DNA from: Kozakia baliensis | GTDB lineage: Bacteria > Pseudomonadota > Alphaproteobacteria > Acetobacterales > Acetobacteraceae | Direction: 5' to 3' | Assembly (NCBI RefSeq): GCF_001787335.1 | Contig: NZ_CP014674.1 | Location: 752,501 to 816,500, forward strand | DNA: 64,000 bases | In this document: positions 1 to 8,214 of the stretch, piece by piece | How positions within the stretch are numbered: the first letter of the stretch is position 1 | Layout: each line of letters begins with the position of its first letter | Translations under genes and position numbers: made by a program | The notes under the pieces: model-generated | The model's database searches: none | Told to the model about the DNA's origin: nothing | The model's input: only the letters and a program-made list of their open reading frames with translations

Positions 1-1
1 T

Positions 2-73
2 GCGCAGCAGCGCCTCATCCAGCATCGCTCTGACAAGGCGCCGAACAACAAGCCGGTAGCGCGTAAGTCGTGA
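2..73 (+). CDS. yidC: YidC membrane insertase, C-terminal tail (partial)
   Basis: An open frame enters from the left edge and ends at TGA 71-73, giving a short basic, hydrophilic tail (ends KPVARKS). A positively charged C-terminal tail is usual for YidC, the inner-membrane insertase and chaperone. In acetic acid bacteria the order rnpA-yidC-yihA-argB is usual, so position supports the call more than the sequence does. The stop overlaps the GTG start of yihA (GTGA at 70-73), which suggests translational coupling. Only about 23 codons are present, so the identity is an inference from synteny. Confidence 0.6.
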   Translation, partial: AQQRLIQHRSDKAPNNKPVARKS

Positions 74-732
74 ACGAGAAACCTGATCCTAACGATTTTA
101 CGCCGGAGGAGATCGAAGAGGGGCGGTTGCTTTTCGCTTCCGAATGCGAATTCTTTTTCGGCGCGCAGAAGCTGGAGCAGCTTCCGCCCTTCGAAAATCC
201 AGAAATTGCGTTTGCTGGGCGCTCAAACGTCGGGAAATCGAGCCTCATCAATGCTCTGACGGGAAGGAATCGGCTTGCGCGCGCGTCGTCCGAGCCGGGG
301 CGCACCAAGCAGCTGAACTTCTTCAATCTTGGCGATCGTCTGACCTTGGTCGATATGCCGGGATATGGCTTCGCCAAGGCCGCGAAAGCCGTCAAGGAGG
401 ATTGGCAAAACACGATGTTCGCGTATCTACGCGGACGACCAACATTGGCGCGTGTTTTCCTGCTGCTCGATGCGCGAATCGAACTGAAGAAATCCGATCG
501 TGATGTGATGGATCTTCTGGATCGGGCAGCCGTGTTGTTTCAGGTCGTTCTCACGAAATGCGATGCGCTCGGCCCCAATAAGCTTCTTCAGAAACGGCAG
601 GAGCTTGAGGCCGAGATTGCCAAGCATGCTGCGGCCTATCCTTATGTTTTAACGACAAGCAGCAATACCGGCGAGGGAATAGAATTGCTGCGTGCGGAGA
701 TCTTCCGCTTGGTTAAACCCAAAGCAAATTAA
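70..732 (+). CDS. yihA: YihA/EngB/YsxC family ribosome-biogenesis GTP-binding protein
   Basis: 220 aa, the usual length for this family of essential GTPases, which act in assembly of the large ribosomal subunit. The G1 P-loop GRSNVGKSS is at residues 50-58, the G3 box DMPGYG at 95-100 and the G4 box TKCD at 162-165. The start is GTG at 70, overlapping the stop of the preceding frame by 4 nt. argB follows after 25 nt, probably in the same transcript. Nothing unusual was seen in the protein. Confidence 0.95.
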   Translation: MNEKPDPNDFTPEEIEEGRLLFASECEFFFGAQKLEQLPPFENPEIAFAGRSNVGKSSLINALTGRNRLARASSEPGRTKQLNFFNLGDRLTLVDMPGYGFAKAAKAVKEDWQNTMFAYLRGRPTLARVFLLLDARIELKKSDRDVMDLLDRAAVLFQVVLTKCDALGPNKLLQKRQELEAEIAKHAAAYPYVLTTSSNTGEGIELLRAEIFRLVKPKAN

Positions 733-757
733 GCTTTCCGAGCGAGGAAAACTATTG

Positions 758-1684
758 ATGAGCGCACCGATCGATCCTGGCATTTCCGATGTCGACGCCG
801 CTGAAAAAGGGCAGCAGCAGGCGGCTATTCTCGCCAGTGCGCTGCCATTTCTGCGCCGTTATGCCGGCGATACGATTGTCGTAAAATATGGTGGCCACGC
901 GATGGGCGTGGATCATCTTTCCAATGCGTTCGGCCGCGATATCGCCTTGCTGAAACTTGTCGGTATCAACCCCATCGTGGTGCATGGGGGCGGTCCGCAG
1001 ATCAATGCCATGCTGAAGCAGCTAAACATTCAATCCACGTTTATCGATGGTCTGCGCGTTACCGATCAATCGATGATCGATGTGATCGAAATGGTGCTGT
1101 CCGGCAGTGTCAACAAACAAGTTGCCAACCTTATCAACCGCGCAGGCGCGCTGGCGGTTGGTATCTCGGGTAAGGATGGCAGCCTGCTTCAAGCTCGGAA
1201 GCTTGTTCGCACCGTTAAGGACCCCGATAGCGGTCAGGAAAGAGAACTCAATCTTGGCTTTGTCGGTGAACCGACGAAAATCGATCCGCGTGTTTTATAT
1301 TCTCTCCTTGGTTCGGGTCTTATTCCCGTTATCGCGCCTGTTGGCGTGGGAGAGCACGGCGAAACTTACAATATCAACGCCGATACAGCGGCTGGCGCGA
1401 TTGCCGGTAGCGTCAACGCATCTCGTTTATTGATGCTGACGGATGTTGCGGGCGTGCTCGATGAAAATGGTGTGCTGATTCCGGAATTGACGGCTAATGA
1501 AGCGCGCCGCCGCATTGCGGACGGCTCGATCTCCGGCGGGATGATTCCTAAAGTCGAAACCTGCCTCGCCGCCGTGCGGGCAGGGGCTAAGGCCGCCGTC
1601 ATTTTAGACGGGCGCGTTCCTCATGCCTGCCTGCTGGAGCTTTTCACGCGTGCCGGTTCAGGCACGCTGATCAAAGCGGAATAA
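758..1684 (+). CDS. argB: Acetylglutamate kinase
   Basis: 308 aa. ArgB phosphorylates N-acetyl-L-glutamate with ATP in the second step of arginine (ornithine) synthesis in the cytosol. The nucleotide-binding VVKYGGHA is at residues 41-48 and the substrate loop VVHGGGPQI at 74-82; the C-terminal segment with GGMIPKVETC is typical of the amino acid kinase fold. The frame is open further upstream, but ATG 758 has a GAGG element at 744-747 and gives the usual N-terminus. It lies 25 nt after yihA. The convergent neighbour ends 4 nt beyond its stop. Confidence 0.96.
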   Translation: MSAPIDPGISDVDAAEKGQQQAAILASALPFLRRYAGDTIVVKYGGHAMGVDHLSNAFGRDIALLKLVGINPIVVHGGGPQINAMLKQLNIQSTFIDGLRVTDQSMIDVIEMVLSGSVNKQVANLINRAGALAVGISGKDGSLLQARKLVRTVKDPDSGQERELNLGFVGEPTKIDPRVLYSLLGSGLIPVIAPVGVGEHGETYNINADTAAGAIAGSVNASRLLMLTDVAGVLDENGVLIPELTANEARRRIADGSISGGMIPKVETCLAAVRAGAKAAVILDGRVPHACLLELFTRAGSGTLIKAE

Positions 1685-1688
1685 GTTT

Positions 1689-3050
1689 TTAAGGTGCATC
1701 GTGCGAGAAGCGCCATCCGACACCGTCGCGATGCGCTTCCCGTAACGCCAAACTGGCGCGCTCAAGAAAGACGTCCAAAGGTTCCGTCGTTTCCGGCTCT
1801 CGGGTGACGAGGCCGATCCGAACGGGAAAGTGCATGGGCTTGTCCAAGATAACCGGGGCACCATGCGTAAAGAGCAATTCTGCACGTTCCGCCGCGACAA
1901 AACGATCGCCGCCATTCATCCAAAGAACGAAAGTATCTGCGTTGATGCGGCCAATGAGATCAGTCGGCCTTACCGCATCTCGCAACATCGTGGCGATTTG
2001 ACGCAGCGCTTCATCTCGCGCCAGCGCATGTTTTGACGTGCTTAAGCGGGCGATGCCCTCCACTTTGATCATCATCACGGTGCCGGGAAGCTGCTCTCGG
2101 TCCAGTCGGCTCAACCGGCGTTGGACTTCCTGACGGAAACCTTCCCATGTCAATAAATGGGTGCTCAGATCGTAAGGAGCGTCTTGCAGAAGGCGGCGAT
2201 AATCTTCGTCTATAGCCAGAAGCATAGAGAAACTATGCCCGCACATTTCCAGAAATTGTTGTTCCTCCCTGGAAAATGGATGGTGGAAGGAACGGTGCAG
2301 ATTGAAGGCGATGTGACCGGAAATTCGAACCGAGAAACAATTCCATGACCAAGCGGTTTGCCCTGTCTGTCCGGTTTTTTGTTCATCGCCTTCAATATAA
2401 TCGGCGTCAGGTAGAATAAAATCGTGATGGATTTTTCCATTCTGGTGAATGGTTTTCCATTTGGCTTCTTCATCTTGGGTGCGGTTTGAAACAAAGCCGC
2501 TTTCCAGCAAAGTGCCACCAAGAACGTCCAATTCTTGGCATATCACGTCGAAGGCGCTTTGGATTCCCTTCCTTGGCGGCGCTTCGGTTCGCAGAATTTG
2601 CAGTATACGATCAAGAATTAGGGGAATCTTTTCTGAATACAAGCGAGAGTTAGGATTTTCTGTATCTTTGCTCAACTTGACCAAACCACCTTTGCTTCCA
2701 AGAAGTTTACCTCCAGGGTCTCGCAAAGGAAACGCGGTCAGCTTTAGATGTTTGCTGACAAATTCGCGAGTATAAGTTTGGTTAGGTTCGAATTTTTCTT
2801 TATTTCCTTGCGACCATAAAGAGGACGCATCTTGTCCGAGAAGGTTTTCGACTTGAGGATCGGCCCAAGAAAGGGGCGTGATGGAGGTCAATTTACCATC
2901 GGCATCGGTTTCGAATAGAAGATCCAGGCTCAAGCGCGTAAAATCGCGCCAACGTTCGAGATTTTTTAGTAGGCGCGTCAGTAGCGATAACGCTTCCGGC
3001 GAAAGGGACGGGTACGCGTGATCGGGAAGCGCATGCGGCACATGAATCAT
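1689..3050 (-). CDS. PAS/GAF-like sensor protein with a degenerate GGDEF domain
   Basis: 453 aa, with no signal peptide or membrane segment. Residues about 35-130 look PAS-like and 150-285 GAF-like. The C-terminal 290-450 region follows a diguanylate cyclase fold: a degenerate DxLTGLxNR-type entry (DLSTHLLTWEGF), a conserved-looking DEALRQIATMLRDAVRPTDLIGR helix region, and the strand-turn where GGDEF should be. There the sequence reads RINADTFVLW, so the catalytic GGDEF is replaced by NADTF (residues 370-374). Cyclic-di-GMP synthesis is therefore unlikely. A regulatory or GTP/c-di-GMP-binding role is an inference. It is convergent with argB (4 nt gap) and divergent from dapD. Confidence 0.7.
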   Translation of the reverse strand: MIHVPHALPDHAYPSLSPEALSLLTRLLKNLERWRDFTRLSLDLLFETDADGKLTSITPLSWADPQVENLLGQDASSLWSQGNKEKFEPNQTYTREFVSKHLKLTAFPLRDPGGKLLGSKGGLVKLSKDTENPNSRLYSEKIPLILDRILQILRTEAPPRKGIQSAFDVICQELDVLGGTLLESGFVSNRTQDEEAKWKTIHQNGKIHHDFILPDADYIEGDEQKTGQTGQTAWSWNCFSVRISGHIAFNLHRSFHHPFSREEQQFLEMCGHSFSMLLAIDEDYRRLLQDAPYDLSTHLLTWEGFRQEVQRRLSRLDREQLPGTVMMIKVEGIARLSTSKHALARDEALRQIATMLRDAVRPTDLIGRINADTFVLWMNGGDRFVAAERAELLFTHGAPVILDKPMHFPVRIGLVTREPETTEPLDVFLERASLALREAHRDGVGWRFSHDAP

Positions 3051-3177
3051 GCCGTGTGGCTTAGCGTGAAGAAATTAATGAGGGCTTAACGTCGAAAACG
3101 CGCATGATTCGTTGACTTCGATCACAGTTCTTTTCATGGTCCGCCCGATTCCATCATCTCGTCAGGAAGCCCGTTTC

Positions 3178-4008
3178 ATGCCTGGAAAAGATCTCCGCAC
3201 CGCTATCGAAGCTCTGTGGGAACGTCGCGACACGTTAAGCGCTCATACGGAAGGCGCAGACCGTGATGCGATCGAACAGGCGCTCTCCCTGCTCGATGAA
3301 GGCACGCTCCGCGTCGCCGAGCCCTCCAGCAATGGCTGGATCGTGCATGAATGGCTTAAGAAGGCGGTTCTGCTCTCTTTCCGCATTCATGATAGCCGCG
3401 TGGTCGAGCGGGCATGTGCAGGCGTGCCGGGCTTCGACAAGGTTCCTTTGAAATTCGACGGCTGGGACCAGTTCCGCTTTGCCGAAGCGGGTTTCCGCGC
3501 GGTGCCGGGCGCGATCGTCCGTCGCTCCGCCTATATCGCGCCTGGCGCGGTGCTGATGCCGAGCTTCGTCAATATCGGGGCGCGCGTTGAAAGCGGCGCG
3601 ATGATCGATACTTGGGCGACAGTCGGCTCGTGCGCGCAGATCGGACGTAACGTCCATCTCAGCGGCGGCGCTGGTATTGGCGGCGTGCTGGAGCCTTTGC
3701 AGGCGGCGCCGGTCATTATCGAAGATGATTGCTTCATCGGTGCGCGTTCCGAAGTGGCGGAAGGCGTAATTGTCGAGCGTGGCTCCGTTCTTTCGATGGG
3801 CGTCTTCCTCGGCGCTTCCACCAAGATCGTCGATCGTGCGACGGGCGAGATTCATATGGGCCGCGTCCCGGCCTATTCCGTCGTCGTCCCGGGCACTTTG
3901 CCGGGCAAGACGCCGGATGCCCCTTCGCTGGCTTGTGCGGTGATCGTCAAGCGTGTCGATGAGCGCACGCGCTCCAAAACATCGATCAACGAATTGCTGC
4001 GCGATTGA
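3178..4008 (+). CDS. dapD: 2,3,4,5-tetrahydropyridine-2,6-dicarboxylate N-succinyltransferase
   Basis: 276 aa, close to the E. coli protein (274). DapD transfers succinyl from succinyl-CoA to tetrahydrodipicolinate in the succinylase branch of lysine/diaminopimelate synthesis. The middle and C-terminal parts carry the hexapeptide repeats of a left-handed beta-helix (for example [19 protein letters not shown]). An upstream in-frame ATG extends the frame to 3112, but ATG 3178 is preceded by AGGAAG at 3164-3169 with 8-nt spacing and gives the expected N-terminus [11 protein letters not shown]. dapE begins directly after it, so the pair forms one pathway unit. Confidence 0.96.
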   Translation: MPGKDLRTAIEALWERRDTLSAHTEGADRDAIEQALSLLDEGTLRVAEPSSNGWIVHEWLKKAVLLSFRIHDSRVVERACAGVPGFDKVPLKFDGWDQFRFAEAGFRAVPGAIVRRSAYIAPGAVLMPSFVNIGARVESGAMIDTWATVGSCAQIGRNVHLSGGAGIGGVLEPLQAAPVIIEDDCFIGARSEVAEGVIVERGSVLSMGVFLGASTKIVDRATGEIHMGRVPAYSVVVPGTLPGKTPDAPSLACAVIVKRVDERTRSKTSINELLRD

Positions 4009-4010
4009 TC

Positions 4011-5141
4011 ATGCCGATTGACGTCGTCGCGCTTGCGCAATCTCTTTTGCGCTGCGCGTCGGTCACGCCTGCCGATGACGGCGCTCTGAACGTCGTAGCC
4101 GCTGCGCTGGAAAGTTTAGGCTTCACCATCACTTGGCTGCCTTTCGGGCCGGAAGGCGCACAGACGCCTAATCTGTTCGCACGGCTTGGCACATCGGGGC
4201 CGCATCTTTGTTTCGCGGGACATACCGATGTCGTGCCGCCAGGCAATGGTTGGCGGCACGAGCCTTTCGCCGGGCAGATCGACGACGATACGCTTTATGG
4301 GCGTGGGGCCAGCGATATGAAGGGTGGTATCGCGGCCTTCATCGCGGCGGTTTCGTCCTTTCTGGCGCGCCGCCCCCTCAACGGTTCGATCAGCCTGCTG
4401 ATTACCGGCGATGAGGAAGGGCCTTCGCGTCATGGCACGTGCGATGTCCTGCCTTGGATGCAAGAGCACGGTCAGGTGCCCGATTTTTGCCTCGTCGGCG
4501 AGCCAACCAATCCCATGCGAATGGGGGATGTCATTAAGGTCGGGCGGCGTGGCAGCCTAAACGCACATATCACCGTACAAGGCGTGCAGGGGCATGTGGC
4601 CTATCCTCATCTGGCCGATAACCCGATCCACTACCTTCTTCCGGCTCTGACGGAATTGACCACGCGTGTTCTGGATGAAGGTAACGCGCATTTCGCACCT
4701 TCATCGCTGCAAATCACCAGTATCGACGTCGGCAATCCAGCGACGAACGTTATTCCGCCCAAGGCGCAGGCCAGCCTCAATATCCGCTTTAATGATTCGC
4801 ACCGTGGCGAGGCATTGAAGGATTGGATCGAAAAGACCGTCGCCAAGCATGCGTCGAACGCCCATGTGGAAACCGCGATCAGCGGTGAAGCGTTCCTGAC
4901 CGAACCGGGTGAGATCGTCGAGAAACTCGCTCATGTCGTGAAACGCGTTACAGGGCGCACGCCGCGTCTCGATACGGGAGGCGGCACGTCGGACGCCCGT
5001 TTTATCTCCGCTTATTGCCCCGTTGCGGAGTTCGGGCTTGTGGGCGCGAGCATGCATAAGGCCGATGAGCACGTCGCTTTGTGCGATTTGCGCCAGTTGA
5101 CTGAAATCTACTTGGAATTTTTGGAAGCCTTTGGTCTGTGA
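4011..5141 (+). CDS. dapE: Succinyl-diaminopimelate desuccinylase
   Basis: 376 aa M20 metallopeptidase, which hydrolyses N-succinyl-LL-diaminopimelate with a two-zinc centre. Visible metal and catalytic motifs are GHTDVVPPG with H71 and D73, GRGASDMKGG with D102, GDEEGPS with E135/E136, and a C-terminal HKADEH. The start is ATG 4011; a TTG at 4005 in the same frame overlaps the dapD stop and is an alternative adding two residues. It follows dapD directly and is overlapped at its end by the next gene through GTGA. Confidence 0.95.
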   Translation: MPIDVVALAQSLLRCASVTPADDGALNVVAAALESLGFTITWLPFGPEGAQTPNLFARLGTSGPHLCFAGHTDVVPPGNGWRHEPFAGQIDDDTLYGRGASDMKGGIAAFIAAVSSFLARRPLNGSISLLITGDEEGPSRHGTCDVLPWMQEHGQVPDFCLVGEPTNPMRMGDVIKVGRRGSLNAHITVQGVQGHVAYPHLADNPIHYLLPALTELTTRVLDEGNAHFAPSSLQITSIDVGNPATNVIPPKAQASLNIRFNDSHRGEALKDWIEKTVAKHASNAHVETAISGEAFLTEPGEIVEKLAHVVKRVTGRTPRLDTGGGTSDARFISAYCPVAEFGLVGASMHKADEHVALCDLRQLTEIYLEFLEAFGL

Positions 5142-5767
5142 AATCTGATCACGAGTCTACTTCGCCTGCACCGCGCGGCCCTGTCAGCCGCGTCATGCAC
5201 GGCATCTTGCTGCTCGGTCGGGGGAACGCGGCCGGAATGAATTGTTTCGGGAGCGGGCGGGAAGCGCTTCTTTCGGCCATGGCGCCAAGCCTTGCCCTGT
5301 TCCTGGTCATCGGCACATTGCAGCTTTTGCAGGGGCCTTCCGCTTCGGAACTGACCAAAATCCTGCTTCTGCTCTCTGCGCTCCTGGCGCGTTTGGTGGT
5401 GTCGCATGCATGGGCCGTGCGCTGGAACCGGCAGGGACTATGGTCGCGCTATGCGAGCGCATCTTTATGGAGCAGTTGGCTTCCGCAATTCCTATCGCTG
5501 CTCGTTGGGCTTGGGCTTCACGCCATTGTGCCGAACTTCGCGGAGAAGCCGGCCCCGACGATCGGAATTTTGCTGATTATCGAATGCTACGATCTTTGGC
5601 TGAGCTGGTTCGTCGCGCGTGTGGGGTTATTATTGAAGCGCGGACAGGCTGCGATGCTGGTGCTGTCCCTGTTCGTCATCACACTCGTGCTTTACGTGCT
5701 CGCGGCCTATCTGCCTCCGTACTATAACGCCTGGAACGAACTCACCACGCCGCTTTTTCATAAGTAA
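5138..5767 (+). CDS. Unidentified multi-pass inner membrane protein
   Basis: 209 aa. The gene starts with GTG at 5138, inside the dapE stop (GTGA), so it is probably translated with dapE. About five hydrophobic segments are visible, roughly at residues 48-65, 73-95, 113-132, 142-167 and 172-194. The N-terminus is polar (MKSDHESTSP). No catalytic motif or named family was recognised. Coupling to dapE may be positional only. Conserved placement between dapE and truA in related genomes would support a real gene; the coupled start and good codon use already favour it. Confidence 0.75.
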   Translation: MKSDHESTSPAPRGPVSRVMHGILLLGRGNAAGMNCFGSGREALLSAMAPSLALFLVIGTLQLLQGPSASELTKILLLLSALLARLVVSHAWAVRWNRQGLWSRYASASLWSSWLPQFLSLLVGLGLHAIVPNFAEKPAPTIGILLIIECYDLWLSWFVARVGLLLKRGQAAMLVLSLFVITLVLYVLAAYLPPYYNAWNELTTPLFHK

Positions 5768-5783
5768 TGCGGCGTTTGGTGCG

Positions 5784-6572
5784 TTAGGCGAACGGGTCTT
5801 CCGGGTAGCCGACTTCGATCAGGCATAATCCTTCAGGCGGTGCGGTTGGCCCGGCTTGACGCCGATCGCAAGCCGCCAGCACATCGCGCAGACGCTCCGG
5901 CGTCCATTGTCCGCTGCCCACCAACTGCAAGCTTCCTGCCAGGTTGCGTATCTGATGATGCAGGAACGACCGTGCTTTCGCTTCGATCGTGACGTATTGG
6001 CCCGCACGCCGCACCTCAAGTTTGTCCAGCGTGCGGAGTGGACTATTGGCTTGGCAGGCCGCGGCGCGGAAGGAAGAGAAATCGTGCCTTCCTACAAGAT
6101 AATTCGCGCCGCGCTGCATCGCCTCCGCGTCGAGCGGACGCCTGACGTGCCAAACATGATCGATATCCAAAACCGGGCGTGTCGGGCGGTTGAGGATCGT
6201 ATAGCGATAGGCGCGGGAGATGGCCGAGAAACGCGCATGCCACCCAGGCGCGGCGGCGGCGGCTTCGAGTATCGCGACCCGGTGCGGTTTGAGGTGGTAG
6301 CTAAGCCCATCGCGAATCTGACGGGCATCGCGCATCGCGTTATCGGGCAGATCGATCTGCACGACCATGGCCGAAGCATGCACGCCTGCATCCGTACGTC
6401 CGGCCGTAGCGCTGCTGACGGCTTGGCCGCCAACCAGCTTAGCGGCGGCCTTCTCCAGCAGTTCCTGAATGGAAAGCCCATTATGCTGGCGCTGCCAACC
6501 GACAGTGCCGGTGCCGTCATATTCGAGTTTTAATGCCCAGCGTTTGAGACCTTCTGCCGGATTGTCAGCCAC
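5784..6572 (-). CDS. truA: tRNA pseudouridine(38-40) synthase
   Basis: 262 aa. TruA converts U38-U40 of the tRNA anticodon arm to pseudouridine. The catalytic Asp is D61 in AGRTDAGVHA, and FLHHQIRN near the C-terminus is typical of the family. The frame is open up to 6617, but GTG 6572 overlaps the fmt stop and gives MADNPAEGLKRWALKLEYDG, the normal N-terminal beginning. It is the last gene of the reverse set def-fmt-truA. The convergent membrane-protein gene stops 16 nt away. Confidence 0.94.
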   Translation of the reverse strand: MADNPAEGLKRWALKLEYDGTGTVGWQRQHNGLSIQELLEKAAAKLVGGQAVSSATAGRTDAGVHASAMVVQIDLPDNAMRDARQIRDGLSYHLKPHRVAILEAAAAAPGWHARFSAISRAYRYTILNRPTRPVLDIDHVWHVRRPLDAEAMQRGANYLVGRHDFSSFRAAACQANSPLRTLDKLEVRRAGQYVTIEAKARSFLHHQIRNLAGSLQLVGSGQWTPERLRDVLAACDRRQAGPTAPPEGLCLIEVGYPEDPFA

Positions 6573-7479
6573 CGAAGCGCGTGCCTTTCGCAACCGACTG
6601 ACCACGCAGGAAGGCATCGCCTTCCATCATCGCTTTGCCGGGGCGCTGAACGCGCGTCAGGCGGAGCGCTTGTTCACCGCAGGCCACGGTAAGGGCATCA
6701 TCCAACGTCTCGCCGGGGAGAGGCTTCGTCTCGGACGGCACGATTTGCGCACCGCCGATTTTCCAAACGACGCCGTTCAGTTCTGTAAACGCGCCCGGCC
6801 AGGGGGTCAGACCACGAATTTGGCGGTCGATCTCCACGGCGCTGCGCGACCAATCGATACGCCCGCTTTCGCGCGTCAAACGCTCGGCATATGTCACGCC
6901 GTCTTTCGGCTGCGGCGTCGCCCGCAATGGCGCGTTCAAGGTTTCCGCCAGCAGAGATGCGCCCAACGTCGCAAGCTTATCGTGCAGCGTGGAGGCGGTT
7001 TCATCAGGCGCGATGTCAACGGCTGCCTCGGCCAGAACCGGTCCGGTATCGAGGCCCTCCTCCATTTGCATGATGGAAACGCCGCTCTGAGCATCCCCTG
7101 CAAGAATGGCGGATTGAATGGGTGAAGCGCCGCGCCAGCGTGGCAACAAGCTGGCATGCACATTCAGGCATCCCAGGCGGGGCGCATTCAGCATGGCAGG
7201 TGGTAGGATCAGCCCATAAGCCGCGACGATGGCAGCATCGGCCTGAAACGCCGCAAAAATTTCATGCTCCCGAATGTCGCGTTTTACGCGCTCGGGTGTG
7301 TGGACCGGAATGTTGAGCGCTTCGGCCGCGACTTGAACGGGGGAGGGGCGCAGCGCCTTGCCGCGCCCGGCTGGGCGAGCGGGCTGCGTATAGACGGCGA
7401 CGATTTCGTGCCCGGCATCTCGGAGCGCATGAAGGGAGGGCACGGCAAAATCAGGGGTGCCCATGAAGATCAGCCGCAC
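6565..7479 (-). CDS. fmt: Methionyl-tRNA formyltransferase
   Basis: 304 aa. Fmt formylates initiator Met-tRNA using 10-formyl-tetrahydrofolate. The N-terminal formyltransferase domain shows NVHASLLPRWRGASPI and GLDTGPVL; the C-terminal domain contains the LTPWPGAF segment. The frame extends to a TTG at 7509 inside def, but GTG 7479 gives the canonical MRLIFMGTPDFAVP, lies 4 nt after the def stop, and has AAAGGG about 10 nt upstream. It overlaps truA by 8 nt. def-fmt adjacency matches their sequential roles in N-terminal formyl-Met handling. Confidence 0.95.
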   Translation of the reverse strand: MRLIFMGTPDFAVPSLHALRDAGHEIVAVYTQPARPAGRGKALRPSPVQVAAEALNIPVHTPERVKRDIREHEIFAAFQADAAIVAAYGLILPPAMLNAPRLGCLNVHASLLPRWRGASPIQSAILAGDAQSGVSIMQMEEGLDTGPVLAEAAVDIAPDETASTLHDKLATLGASLLAETLNAPLRATPQPKDGVTYAERLTRESGRIDWSRSAVEIDRQIRGLTPWPGAFTELNGVVWKIGGAQIVPSETKPLPGETLDDALTVACGEQALRLTRVQRPGKAMMEGDAFLRGQSVAKGTRFGG

Positions 7480-7483
7480 TGGA

Positions 7484-8029
7484 TCAGCGCCCTTTCTGTT
7501 CCTTGGCAAGCCGACGCATGATCATGTTGCGCTTGAGGGAAGAAAGATGATCGACGAAAAGAATGCCGTCGAGATGGTCGATCTCGTGCTGCATGCAGGT
7601 GGCGAGCAGATCATCGACTTCGCGCTCCTCCACATCTCCGGCAAGGGTGCGAAAACGCACGCGCACGCTTTGAGGGCGCACTACTTCCGCATATTGGTTC
7701 GGCAGGGAAAGGCATCCTTCCTCGCGCGAGACGAGCGTTTCGGATTCCTCGATCACTTCCGGGTTGATCATCACGATCGGATCGCGCTCGCCTTCGTTGG
7801 CAACATCCACTAGGGCGAAGCGCAAGCCCAATCCCACTTGTGGCGCGGCCAGCCCGATGCCGGGCGCTTTGTACATGGCCGAGAACATGCCCGGCAGATT
7901 TTCGCGCAGCATCGCCATATCCTCCGGCTTCACATCGCGCGTCTGACGGCGCAGGACAGCCTGAGGAGCGATTAGGATCGGTGTGGGCGGGACCGCTTCG
8001 ATATCCGCCAGAAAAGCAAGCTCGTTCAT
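7484..8029 (-). CDS. def: Peptide deformylase
   Basis: 181 aa metal-dependent enzyme that removes the formyl group from nascent proteins. All three signature motifs are present: GIGLAAPQ (residues 57-64), EGCLSLP with metal ligand C106, and HEIDHLDG with H148, E149 and H152. ATG 8029 was chosen; no clear ribosome binding site is visible in front of it, so the exact start is less sure. It is the first gene of def-fmt-truA and is transcribed away from the Hsp20 gene; the intervening DNA of about 185 bp must hold both promoters. Confidence 0.95.
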   Translation of the reverse strand: MNELAFLADIEAVPPTPILIAPQAVLRRQTRDVKPEDMAMLRENLPGMFSAMYKAPGIGLAAPQVGLGLRFALVDVANEGERDPIVMINPEVIEESETLVSREEGCLSLPNQYAEVVRPQSVRVRFRTLAGDVEEREVDDLLATCMQHEIDHLDGILFVDHLSSLKRNMIMRRLAKEQKGR

Positions 8030-8085
8030 CGCGTGCGATGTAGCGATCCTACGCCCGAAAAACCAGTTCTTATGCGCAGGTTTTC

Positions 8086-8114
8086 ACATTCCATCCGTTG
8101 GAAAAGCGGAATGT
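8086..8114. repeat. Inverted repeat in the def/hsp20 divergent region
   Basis: ACATTCC at 8086-8092 and GGAATGT at 8108-8114 form a perfect 7-bp inverted repeat with a 15-nt spacer. It ends 4 nt before the proposed sigma-32 -35 element. It could be an operator or part of the def leader; no T-tract follows, so a terminator is less likely. Confidence 0.4.
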
Positions 8115-8117
8115 CCG

Positions 8118-8145
8118 CTTGCGCCTACACCGAACATGACCATAT
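8118..8145 (+). promoter_or_regulatory. Putative heat-shock (sigma-32/RpoH) promoter for hsp20
   Basis: CTTG at 8118-8121 and CCATAT at 8140-8145 are separated by 18 nt. This resembles the alphaproteobacterial RpoH consensus (CTTG, about 17 nt, then a C-rich TATAT-like box). Transcription would begin near 8152 and give a leader of about 60 nt before the hsp20 start. The motif match and the nature of the downstream gene support each other; no expression data are available. Confidence 0.55.
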
Positions 8146-8189
8146 CGTGAAGAAATCGGCATGATGCCAGCTTGGGTTATGCTGAATCT

Positions 8190-8211
8190 GTCTCGCTCAT
8201 GGAGGAGGCTG
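8190..8211 (+). promoter_or_regulatory. ROSE-like RNA thermometer hairpin over the hsp20 ribosome binding site
   Basis: The Shine-Dalgarno GGAGGAGG (8201-8208) can pair with the sequence just before it. Base pairs are 8192-8207, 8193-8206, 8194-8205, then a bulged G at 8195, then 8196-8204, 8197-8203 and 8198-8202, closing a three-base loop; 8190-8209 and a U-G pair at 8191-8208 extend the stem. The pairing TCGCT to AGGA with an unpaired G is the conserved core of ROSE thermometers in small heat shock genes (established for rhizobia and enterobacterial ibpA). It predicts repression at low temperature and opening on heating. Confidence 0.6.
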
Positions 8212-8214
8212 TCT

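Noticed and set aside
692-757. Longer argB start inside yihA
   Set aside because: It would overlap the end of yihA; ATG 758 has a ribosome binding site and the usual ArgB beginning.
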